Shown: positions 44,669 to 52,200 of the stretch, piece by piece | Layout of the letters: the number at the start of each line of letters is the position of its first letter | How positions within the stretch are numbered: position 1 is the stretch's first letter | Origin: Atopobium fossor DSM 15642 | Lineage (GTDB): Bacteria > Actinomycetota > Coriobacteriia > Coriobacteriales > Atopobiaceae | Assembly: GCF_000483125.1 (NCBI RefSeq) | Contig: NZ_KI519553.1 | Coordinates: forward strand, 62,001 to 126,000 | Reading direction: 5' to 3' | DNA: 64,000 nt | Position numbers and translations under genes: made by a program | Notes under the pieces: model-generated | Databases searched by the model: none | Seen by the model: the letters and a program-made list of their open reading frames with translations, nothing else | What the model was told of the DNA's origin: nothing

Positions 44669-45700
44669 ATGCCCAAACGAAACGAGACGCCCATGGAGAG
44701 TTCCAGACCCGGCAGAAAAAGATTTGCGAACATGCTCAAGTTCCTGAGGGAACTCAACAATGCCATGACCCAGGACAAGCTGTCCCAGGAGTCCGGCGTC
44801 GCCGTCGAGCTCATCCAGAACTACGAGCAGGAGAAAAGCTTGGCCAAGGACGAAAACAAGGAGCGCCTAGCCGAGGCCCTTGGGGCCTGCCCCGCCGTTT
44901 TCCTGGCCATCGATCTGAGGGACCGCGTCTCTAACGAGGTGAACGACGAAGTCAGCGTGGTGGCCCAGCTGCTGTTCCAGATCGCCAGCTCCTACGACCT
45001 GAGGCCCGTCTACGACGAGGGCAACGTGAACATCAGCTACGGCCTTGCCGGCAATGGTGGCTACATCGAGCACGCCCTTGCGGAGTGGGTCGAGCTTGCC
45101 GAGGCGGAACATCGCAACACCATGCTAGCGGTCGATTCGGGCAAGTCGAAGGTGGAGACTGCCATCAGGGACAGGATCGCGGAGCGCTCCTTCCGCGAGC
45201 TGAGGAAGTTCGAGACGGGCTACAACAAGCCCTACAAGGCCAGCGACTACCCCACTTGCCCTCCGAGGCTCGGAGAGACCGTTAAGCGCCTTAGGAGTGC
45301 TTGTGGGCTTACACAGGACGATCTTGCCATGGCCGCAGGCGTGAGCGTATTCACCGTGCGCGGCTACGAGCAAGGCAAGCGTACACCCAACGACGAGCAG
45401 CGTGTTGCCATCGCCAAGGCCTTGGACGTGCCGCCCGAGGTGCTGATCGACTTCGGCATCACCAACCCCAACGAAGCTTTCCACTACCTGATGGAGATGA
45501 CCCACGTGTACTACATGACACCGCAGATGGGCATTATCGGACCGGTTATTGCGGACGATAGGAACCTGATTAGGATCGGCTTGCCCAAGCGGCCGAGCCT
45601 CGACAAGCTGTTCCACGATTGGTATTTCGCCTGGGTCGAACTCCAAGAGACTGGCGACACCAAGAAGTATCAAAACTGGCAAGACCATTACGAGGGATAG
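44669..45700 (+). CDS. Double helix-turn-helix (XRE) regulator of the island
   Basis: 343 residues with two Cro/C1-type HTH domains: MTQDKLSQESGVAVELIQNYEQ (~residues 33-54, split by its length) and LTQDDLAMAAGVSVFTVRGY near residue 205. Between and after are helical parts with no domain I recognise. It is clearly richer in G and C than its neighbours, a sign of separate origin. No convincing Shine-Dalgarno precedes ATG 44669 or the in-frame ATG 44693, so the transcript may be nearly leaderless. It ends 13 nt before the KAP-type NTPase and probably regulates that gene and the divergent hsdS unit through the TACG repeats. Confidence 0.78.
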   Translation: MPKRNETPMESSRPGRKRFANMLKFLRELNNAMTQDKLSQESGVAVELIQNYEQEKSLAKDENKERLAEALGACPAVFLAIDLRDRVSNEVNDEVSVVAQLLFQIASSYDLRPVYDEGNVNISYGLAGNGGYIEHALAEWVELAEAEHRNTMLAVDSGKSKVETAIRDRIAERSFRELRKFETGYNKPYKASDYPTCPPRLGETVKRLRSACGLTQDDLAMAAGVSVFTVRGYEQGKRTPNDEQRVAIAKALDVPPEVLIDFGITNPNEAFHYLMEMTHVYYMTPQMGIIGPVIADDRNLIRIGLPKRPSLDKLFHDWYFAWVELQETGDTKKYQNWQDHYEG

Positions 45701-45713
45701 GAGTTGTTCGAAT

Positions 45714-47516
45714 ATGAGCGAAATGAACCCTACGTCGTGGCTGACTGATCAATTTCTAGACTACGTAGATGACGCAAACCATAGGTATGCTGTCGTCCTT
45801 GAGGGCGAATGGGGCTCTGGCAAAACACACTATCTCGAAACCGTTCTTGCCCCAGCCCTTAAAAAGCACGGTAAAACCCTTATCAGGGTTTCCTTGTTTG
45901 GAGTAAAAGACTCACGCGATCTTTATGAGAAGCTTGTAGCAGCGCTTTTGCACCTAAGCGAAGATGATAAGGGCAAAAAGAAGGCAGCCCTCCGCGGCGC
46001 TGTCTCTCAAATTCCAGCTTTGTTTTCTACGCTTACTAACTTGGTGGGCGTTCCTATCAACTTGAACGCGAACGCCAAAACAGTCATTGATTTACTCATC
46101 GGAGAAAAGCACGTTGTCGCATTCGACGATACCGAACGTCGTGCCGAGGATGCAGATGATTTGTCGTTGTTTGGAGCTATCAACGATTTAGTGGAAGGCA
46201 AAAACGCCAAAGTAATACTTGTAACAAATGGAGCCGATAGCGGAAATTCTAATCAAAGAGGTTTTGATCGAGACATCAGAGAAAAACTTGTATGGAAGAT
46301 TTTCCCCTACAAGCCTTCTTCCAATGATTTGGTAAACGATATTTTCGGTAGTCACGACTTCGGCAATACTACCATCGACCGCCTCGAATGCATACAATCA
46401 GCCGCGGTTTTGGCAAGCTGCAACAATGTCAGGTCGATGCTCAGAGCGGAACCGTTCATCAAAGATATTTGCTCCATTTCGGCATTAGAACGTGAATCGA
46501 TCGCAGAGTCAACACGCCAACGCGCATTGATCGACGCGATTCACTTTGCTTTGCTGAGATGCAAAGGCGTTGACCTCAAGGGGGAAATTACTTACGAGGA
46601 AAAGGCCGGGCTTACTCCAGAGTATATGGTCTATCTTGGAAAAAAAGAGCTGAGGGAGAAGTATGCGGATTTCGCATGCATTGAAGAGTACTTTGACCCT
46701 CGCAGTGTCACCAGCGAAATCAACCTCGAAGAAGGCTTCTTAAGCTATGTGGAAAGGCGCTACCCAGATTCGCCAGATACCGTCGAGTTTCTAGAAATCA
46801 AAGACGCCCTAGCGAATTTCCACGAACTAAGTGACGGTGAAATGGCTCCCATCATCGCACGTCTAACCTCATCAATTCGCAAGGCGAAGTACTCACCATC
46901 TTTGATCAGAGACGCGGTTAGCTGGAATTGTCAGCTAGCTGACCTTGGCTTCGACAACTTGCTTTCGCAAGAAGAACTTACGAATTGCTGCAAACAAACC
47001 ATCGACAACGACCCAGCTAAAGCACAGGCATTCTTTAAGAATGGGGCTTTTCTCTTCTCTCCGGCAACCGAGGAAATAGAAACAATTTTGGCGACGCTAA
47101 GGGACCATTCAGACAAAGCCTATCTAGAGCGCATCAAACTAGACAACTCAATGGAAATAGACCTGTCGCAAGCCAACTGTGGCATCAACCTCGCTTGCAG
47201 AATGGACGAAACCTGGAAGAAAGACGCGGGGCACATACTTGATTACCAGCCCAAAACGATAGTTGCCGCTTTCCTCGCTTCAGACGGAAGGGGACAAAAC
47301 GAAATCAGGAATGTTTTCATTTGCATGAGGTCGTACTTCTTCTCGTTTATGGTTGATGGGGACTTTGCTAATTGGCTAGAGGGAATCAAGCAGTTACTTA
47401 TTGATTCCGCGGACTGCGAGCACATGACAGACCTCAGGAAAAACTGGTTCATTAGCAACATAGACGATCTGTTATCCCAAGTTAGCCAGAGAGCAGAGTC
47501 CAGTAGAGACAGTTAG
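45714..47516 (+). CDS. KAP-type P-loop NTPase, candidate defence ATPase
   Basis: 600 residues. Walker A GEWGSGKT (31-38) follows a short N-terminal segment (NPTSWLTDQFLDYV), and Walker B VVAFDDTER lies at ~134-142; this start-to-Walker layout and the FDD motif are those of KAP/P-loop STAND-like ATPases. A sensor-like KVILVTNGAD follows. The C-terminal ~350 residues are helical and unassigned, with no membrane segment typical of classical KAP proteins. AGGAG is 10 nt before the ATG. Such NTPases recur in phage-defence islands, but here the defence role is inference from context: HsdS, a possible HEPN protein and an XRE regulator are adjacent. Confidence 0.72.
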   Translation: MSEMNPTSWLTDQFLDYVDDANHRYAVVLEGEWGSGKTHYLETVLAPALKKHGKTLIRVSLFGVKDSRDLYEKLVAALLHLSEDDKGKKKAALRGAVSQIPALFSTLTNLVGVPINLNANAKTVIDLLIGEKHVVAFDDTERRAEDADDLSLFGAINDLVEGKNAKVILVTNGADSGNSNQRGFDRDIREKLVWKIFPYKPSSNDLVNDIFGSHDFGNTTIDRLECIQSAAVLASCNNVRSMLRAEPFIKDICSISALERESIAESTRQRALIDAIHFALLRCKGVDLKGEITYEEKAGLTPEYMVYLGKKELREKYADFACIEEYFDPRSVTSEINLEEGFLSYVERRYPDSPDTVEFLEIKDALANFHELSDGEMAPIIARLTSSIRKAKYSPSLIRDAVSWNCQLADLGFDNLLSQEELTNCCKQTIDNDPAKAQAFFKNGAFLFSPATEEIETILATLRDHSDKAYLERIKLDNSMEIDLSQANCGINLACRMDETWKKDAGHILDYQPKTIVAAFLASDGRGQNEIRNVFICMRSYFFSFMVDGDFANWLEGIKQLLIDSADCEHMTDLRKNWFISNIDDLLSQVSQRAESSRDS

Positions 47517-47522
47517 ATGGTT

Positions 47523-47539
47523 GGTTCCCGTTTGGTTCC
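47523..47539 (-). repeat. Right imperfect inverted repeat of the accessory island
   Basis: GGTTCCCGTTTGGTTCC, 6 nt after the KAP-type NTPase stop. Pairs with 42511-42527 (14 of 17). Each copy contains two GGAACC hexamers 11 bp apart. Confidence 0.5.
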
Positions 47540-47624
47540 AAAACTGCTGAAACCTGGTAGCAACCCAGTAAACTACGTGAACTCAAAGTAACTGGAGGAC
47601 ACTGGAGTAATCGAATCCCTCGTA

Positions 47625-47636
47625 GAGTGGGAGTAG
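47625..47636 (+). other. guaA-3'-end-like 12-mer, possible attachment-site remnant
   Basis: GAGTGGGAGTAG resembles the end of guaA, GAGTGGGAATAA (10 of 12), and both read Glu-Trp-Glu-stop. Position ~110 nt beyond the last island gene fits a far-end att site. No integrase gene is present, and a chance match is possible. Confidence 0.4.
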
Positions 47637-47707
47637 ATAAATTTGGAGTGTTTGATAAATTCCTGATTTGTAGAGATAGAGAAATAATAATTTAGAAGGA
47701 AGTCAAT

Positions 47708-48468
47708 GTGGGCACTGGAAAAGCAGAGGTAAAAAGGCAAATTATAAAATGGCCAAAGCGGTTACGAACAGTGTATTGGGAAAACAGTGTCCTGACTTTT
47801 GATGGAGAAAAGCAATTTGAAGTCCCAGAATTGAGTTCGGAGATCATGGAGCGGCTTGCCGGCTACACTCTAGTGGGCTTCCATGTGAAAGACTATCCCA
47901 TAAGAGATGAACTGCTGGCCCCCTTCGCTGGACACAGAAAGCATGGTCAACTTTGGTGTGAAGGACAGTGCCCTCACCGATGCTTGCTTTCCCATCTTTT
48001 CCACTATGCCCAAACTTACGATATCTGCTGCTGGATGGCAACACCAACATCAACGGCAGTAGCCTTTCCACCCTGCAAGGCTGCAGGCTGGATCTTTTGA
48101 CCCTTAACCATACCGGGCTGGATGATACCGGTCTGCTCCAGGCAGCCTCCATCCCCAAGCTCTCCCACATCCAAATTGACCATACCGCTGTTACTTATGA
48201 GGACCTGTTGACCATTTGGGAGAAGTATGTGAGTGAAAAGCTCCGTATGGGTTATCGACCTCTGGTTCTCTCATACAGTGTCCAGGGTACCTACAAGAGG
48301 GAACAGTTCCTTGATGCGGAGCAGATTACTCGGAACAATCTCTACATCTACACCAGAGATAAAAACAACAGCCTTAACCATCGCTTTCTCATGAAGTGGG
48401 TGGGCGAGAGCTGGAAGATTGACGCGGTGCAGGAGCGGCTGAATGGCTGGCAGCGGGGAGGATTGTGA
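47708..48468 (+). pseudogene. Leucine-rich-repeat-like gene broken by two frameshifts
   Basis: Three frames carry one protein. From GTG 47708 (AAGGAAG upstream) it reads to about LLAPFAGHRK; the sequence then continues one base on as VNFGVKDSALTDACFPIF (47942-47995), and again one base on from about 48010 as LRYLLLDGNTNINGSSLSTL to the stop at 48468. Each step fits one extra base, near 47940 and in the AAA of 48008-48010. The middle has LRR-like spacing (LRYLLLDGN, LDLLTLNHTGLDD, LSHIQIDHT). Function unknown. The look is Firmicutes-like, suggesting transfer. Confidence 0.65.
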
Positions 48469-48531
48469 TGCGGTATTGTGGTATTGCGAAACCTAAATTG
48501 ATAACTTTGAATTTGGAGAGAGACAATCAAG

Positions 48532-48846
48532 ATGAATGAATTTAATGAATATGTTCGCGATAGTTTTTCTGAATCCGGCGATATTGTCATAAAACCTATG
48601 ATGGGCGGATACCTTGTATATTTCAACGGAAAGCTGATAGGTGACATTGGCAATAATGAACTGTTTTTAAAGAGAACGCCGACATCGGACAGGCTGCTTG
48701 CAGATTCCGAACTGCGTTATCCGTATGAAGGTTCAAAGACCCTGATGCATGTATTTGATAGTTTTGATGATAAGGCTCTAATTCTGGAACTTCTGGATGG
48801 TATGTATGCTGACCTTCCGGAAAAGAAACCCTCGAAAGCCAGATGA
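48532..48846 (+). CDS. TfoX N-terminal domain protein
   Basis: 104 residues, single TfoX_N-like domain: IKPMMGGYLVYFNGKLIG, then ELFLKRTPTSDRLL and YPYEGSKTLM. In gammaproteobacteria TfoX/Sxy drives competence, but isolated N-domain proteins like this are widespread and uncharacterised, so no competence role should be inferred. GGAGAGAG precedes ATG 48532. 34 nt before the hydrolase gene. Confidence 0.75.
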   Translation: MNEFNEYVRDSFSESGDIVIKPMMGGYLVYFNGKLIGDIGNNELFLKRTPTSDRLLADSELRYPYEGSKTLMHVFDSFDDKALILELLDGMYADLPEKKPSKAR

Positions 48847-48880
48847 GAATGACAAACTCTAATTTGTGGGGTGTTGAAAC

Positions 48881-49657
48881 ATGATATTTCATGAATTCGG
48901 CGATAAGAATTCCCCGCATATAGTACTGATACACGGTGGAGGCAATTCTTGGTGGAATTACCTTCGGCAAGCGCGCATGCTATCAGATAAATACCATGTA
49001 ATTTTGCCAACACTCGATGGCCATGGAGAAGAGTATCAAAAAAGTTATGTTTCAACCGAAGATTCCGCACGGCAAATTATGGACTATATAAAAAATAATT
49101 TTGATGGGGAATTATTCGCTGTAGGTGGCGTTTCTCTGGGCGGTCAAATTGCAATCGAGTTATTGTCATTGGATAGCGATATAGCTCAAAAGGCAATAAT
49201 AGATGGGAGCATCTGCATCCCTCAGCCAAAACTAGCGCAAATTAGTGCAGTTATCGTAAAGCTATTTGGGAAACTCATATTCAGTAAATCGGCCTGCAAA
49301 ATACAGTTGAGCTTAATGAAAAAAATGTATCCTGATATGGCCTATCCAAAAGAAATAGAAACCTATTATATGGAGGATATGCCACGGACTCCCATCAAAA
49401 CATTAGTGACTATGTACCAAACATATATGGGTGGATATAGACTTAAATGCGCCATTAAAGAAAGCAGGGCGCGGGTTTTATATATTTACGGCGAAAAAGA
49501 AATGGACTGTGTCAAGGAGTCAGCCAAGCTGTTTCAGAAAATGCATCCGCATTGCACTCTCTATGAAGCCAAAGGCTATAACCATGGATACCTATCAGCT
49601 TATCTACCTTTAGAGTGGATGGACCTAGTTAATTCATTTTTGGAAAACAATGTTTGA
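48881..49657 (+). CDS. Alpha/beta hydrolase
   Basis: 258 residues. Oxyanion-hole HGGG (~residues 19-22, LIHGGGNSWW), nucleophile elbow GVSLGGQ (serine ~87) and a C-terminal histidine in YNHGYL (~230); the acid is probably in YGEKEMD. Substrate unknown. AT-rich and Firmicutes-like in codon use, as the two genes before it. Weak ribosome site (GGGGTG). Confidence 0.85.
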   Translation: MIFHEFGDKNSPHIVLIHGGGNSWWNYLRQARMLSDKYHVILPTLDGHGEEYQKSYVSTEDSARQIMDYIKNNFDGELFAVGGVSLGGQIAIELLSLDSDIAQKAIIDGSICIPQPKLAQISAVIVKLFGKLIFSKSACKIQLSLMKKMYPDMAYPKEIETYYMEDMPRTPIKTLVTMYQTYMGGYRLKCAIKESRARVLYIYGEKEMDCVKESAKLFQKMHPHCTLYEAKGYNHGYLSAYLPLEWMDLVNSFLENNV

Positions 49658-49727
49658 TTCAAGCCACAGAGTCACCCAATAAATCCCGTTCTGTCTGTGC
49701 AGATGATAGTGCGATTAAAGCAAGTAT

Positions 49728-49800
49728 GTATATTTATTGCCGATATCGGCAATAAATATACTCTTTCTGTTATAATAATCCCATCAGGTTTTTGCCGATA
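49728..49800 (+). promoter_or_regulatory. 34-bp perfect palindrome and third half-site, probable Fic operator
   Basis: Palindrome 49728-49761, left half GTATATTTATTGCCGAT, contains TTGCCGATA facing its own complement. A further TTGCCGATA stands at 49792-49800, touching the Shine-Dalgarno. TATAAT at 49771-49776 is a good -10 between the two. Likely bound by the HTH domain of the Fic protein itself. Confidence 0.65.
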
Positions 49801-49815
49801 AGGAGGTTGGACCCG

Positions 49816-50721
49816 ATGGGGTTTCTTTCTGCTGCTGAGATTGCCAAGCTTTGGGGTGTGTCCGAGAGGAGTGTCCGCAACTACTGTTCCCAGGGTCGCG
49901 TGCCAGGTGCCTTTCTCACGGGAAAAACTTGGAATATCCCCGCCGATGCAGCAAAACCCATTCGCTCAAATGCAAAAGTGTCTGCAATAAATCCTCTACT
50001 TATGCGTCTTCATGAAGAAAAGACGTCAAAAATCAAAGGCGGTATCTATCACAAGGTTCAGATTGAGCTAACTTATAACTCCAACCATATCGAGGGAAGT
50101 AGGCTTTCTTTTGACCAGACGCGCATGATCTTTGAAACTGCGACCATAGGTATCGAGGATGAAATCATATGCGTAGATGATATTGTGGAAACCCAGAATC
50201 ACTTTCGCGCAATTGACTACATCATCGACCATGCGCAAGACCCTCTTTCTGAGGTCATGATTAAAGAACTTCATCGCATCCTAAAAATTGGAACAACAGA
50301 TTCTGCGAAGGATTGGTTTGCTGTTGGGGAATATAAGCGCTTGCCAAACGAGGTTGGTGGACGACAAACCACTCTTCCAGAAAATGTCGCCAAAGAAATG
50401 AAGGCACTCTTAAAAACGTATGATCCTCACGTAAAACATACCCTCAAAGACATCATCGACTTCCATGTGCACTTTGAGTGCATCCATCCCTTCCAAGATG
50501 GTAATGGCCGTGTGGGTAGACTCGTAATGTTCAAGGAATGTCTCGTTAGCAACGTGGTGCCGTTTATCATCGCTGATGACATGAAGTCCTTCTACTATCG
50601 CGGACTTGCTAAATGGAATAACGAAAAAGGATATCTCACTGACACTTGCCTTGCAGCACAAGATAGGTTTAAAGCTACACTTGATTATTTTCGGATTGCA
50701 TATACCGAAAATGGCAATTAA
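49816..50721 (+). CDS. Fic family protein with N-terminal helix-turn-helix
   Basis: Predicted AMP-transferase (or related NMP-transferase). 301 residues from ATG 49816, AAGGAGG 9 nt upstream; the frame is open from a TTG at 49792 that lies within the operator half-site. N-terminal MerR-like/helix-turn-helix (FLSAAEIAKLWGVSERSVRN, ~2-21). Inhibitory motif SNHIEG (~89-94), which in class II Fic proteins blocks the ATP site, and the catalytic HPFQDGNGRVGR (~223-234), fully conserved. Partner antitoxin is not needed in this class. Self-regulation through the 49728 palindrome is likely. Confidence 0.9.
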   Translation: MGFLSAAEIAKLWGVSERSVRNYCSQGRVPGAFLTGKTWNIPADAAKPIRSNAKVSAINPLLMRLHEEKTSKIKGGIYHKVQIELTYNSNHIEGSRLSFDQTRMIFETATIGIEDEIICVDDIVETQNHFRAIDYIIDHAQDPLSEVMIKELHRILKIGTTDSAKDWFAVGEYKRLPNEVGGRQTTLPENVAKEMKALLKTYDPHVKHTLKDIIDFHVHFECIHPFQDGNGRVGRLVMFKECLVSNVVPFIIADDMKSFYYRGLAKWNNEKGYLTDTCLAAQDRFKATLDYFRIAYTENGN

Positions 50722-50820
50722 GCCACTCAATGCTAATTTAATCTCATGAGGAAAGTAAAAAATCTCACCAATCACTGCGCTGCTGTTAAATTCAAGCTCT
50801 CTACTCGCAACCAGTCTTTC

Positions 50821-51423
50821 CTAAATCACCCCGGCTTTCTCGAAGTGTTTTTTCATAAGCCTTAAGGAGATGAGTGCGCCCGCTAGGCTCGTTGCTATCG
50901 TAAGAACAACCATTCCCACATACACAGGAGCCGAGAATAGAGCAATAAACTGCGCCATGGTCTCGTCGGTAAGGCGCAGAATCTCTTGGCGTTCGGAAAG
51001 ATATTGAGTAGCAGAGAGGTATATGGGAAGGGTATAAAGCGCCGATTGCAAGGTGCAGCCGGTAACGTAGGCTGCAACAATTCCTTTTTTGTTTACGTAT
51101 CCAATGCGTGTGGCAACCACCTCTGCAATGGTCCATCCTGCTATGCTGCCTAAGACGCCAAGAATATTTGCTGCCATCAAACCAGGCAATACGTTTATGG
51201 TCCCCATGATGAGAAACGTTCCAGGCTTTTTAACCTTTGTAGCAAGAAGCAGGTAGGCTATCGAGGTAAAGAAGCAGACTATGGGTATGTTGGCAACCGT
51301 ACCTATAATGGTAAGACCCGCAATGCCGCCTACTACAAAAAAGATGAGAAGAGATAACGCGCCAAAAACTCCAATGGATACGAGGTCACGAGGTCCTATG
51401 GCCGAGATTTCATCTTGCTTCAT
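50821..51423 (-). CDS. ECF-type S component, MptD/Trep_Strep family
   Basis: Membrane substrate-binding subunit of an energy-coupling-factor transporter. 200 residues, about five to six hydrophobic segments; DLVSIGVFGALSLLIFFV opens the fold, GLMAANILGVLGSIAGW is central, and the C-terminus is basic (RLMKKHFEK). Substrate unknown. Last gene of the TetR-led operon, 66 nt after the T component. Confidence 0.82.
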   Translation of the reverse strand: MKQDEISAIGPRDLVSIGVFGALSLLIFFVVGGIAGLTIIGTVANIPIVCFFTSIAYLLLATKVKKPGTFLIMGTINVLPGLMAANILGVLGSIAGWTIAEVVATRIGYVNKKGIVAAYVTGCTLQSALYTLPIYLSATQYLSERQEILRLTDETMAQFIALFSAPVYVGMVVLTIATSLAGALISLRLMKKHFEKAGVI

Positions 51424-51489
51424 AACGATTCCTTTCTTTGTTTAAGAGCGAACGTACTTTTTTATCAGGTCAGTTTTGCCTGGCTGTTA

Positions 51490-52200
51490 TCACCGTGGTC
51501 CAAATTGAAGCCACATAAGCATTCCGGCTGCTAGGAGGGCCAAAACAGCCGCTACAGCATCCTTTGTCCCAAAAGACAGGGGATGTAGCACGGTTGGCTG
51601 CTTGTTACTGCCTAAACCACGCGCAAGTGCGGACGCCGCAAGCTCGTCAGACACTCTCATGCTCCTCATAAGAAGGGGCACTATCAAAAACTCACACACA
51701 AGGATAGGATGGCTGAGCATATAACCTCTACCTTCTAGTACACGTCGCGTCTTCAGGCTCTCTATGAGCTGTGAGGCGTCCTTGCGTATAGTGGGGAAGA
51801 ATCTCAGGATAACCATGCACGGAATGAGGATTGATTGCGGAGCTCCCATAACCTGCAATGCGGTAAGCAGGCTTTGCATCGAAGCTGCCATAGACAGAGA
51901 TACTCCCAAAAGAGCTAACACCACAAACTTCTGTGCTATGTAGCTCAGCATGACTACGGCAACCACAAGTGATGTGCTGCCGATTTTCTCGACAAGAGCC
52001 ATACCAACAGCAATGATGACGTAGACGGCAGATAAGACAATGCACGGTCGCCATGCTCCGGCTGCAAGCGCGCAGAAAACTCCTATAGTACAGGCCACAT
52101 GAGCTGCTTCTGGTTGGTTGGAAATTATTGCCGTAATACCTAGGAGACAAACGGAAAATAAAACTGTTCGCGGGTCTAGACATGTGCAGGGATACTTCAT
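51490..52200 (-). CDS. ECF transporter T component (CbiQ/EcfT-like)
   Basis: Transmembrane coupling subunit, 236 residues. LDPRTVLFSVCLLG at the N-terminus and the coupling-helix signatures ESLKTRRVLEGRGY and DELAASALARGLGS, the latter with the Ala-Arg-Gly box that contacts the ATPases. ATG 52200 overlaps the ATPase stop by 4 nt (ATGA). Confidence 0.9.
   Translation of the reverse strand: MKYPCTCLDPRTVLFSVCLLGITAIISNQPEAAHVACTIGVFCALAAGAWRPCIVLSAVYVIIAVGMALVEKIGSTSLVVAVVMLSYIAQKFVVLALLGVSLSMAASMQSLLTALQVMGAPQSILIPCMVILRFFPTIRKDASQLIESLKTRRVLEGRGYMLSHPILVCEFLIVPLLMRSMRVSDELAASALARGLGSNKQPTVLHPLSFGTKDAVAAVLALLAAGMLMWLQFGPR

Noticed and set aside
47605-47640. tRNA fragment suggested by TCGAATCCC
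   Set aside because: It resembles a T-arm, but no acceptor stem, anticodon arm or CCA end can be built around it.
48532-48846. Competence regulator TfoX
   Set aside because: Only the N-terminal domain is present, in an acquired Firmicutes-like segment; no competence genes nearby.
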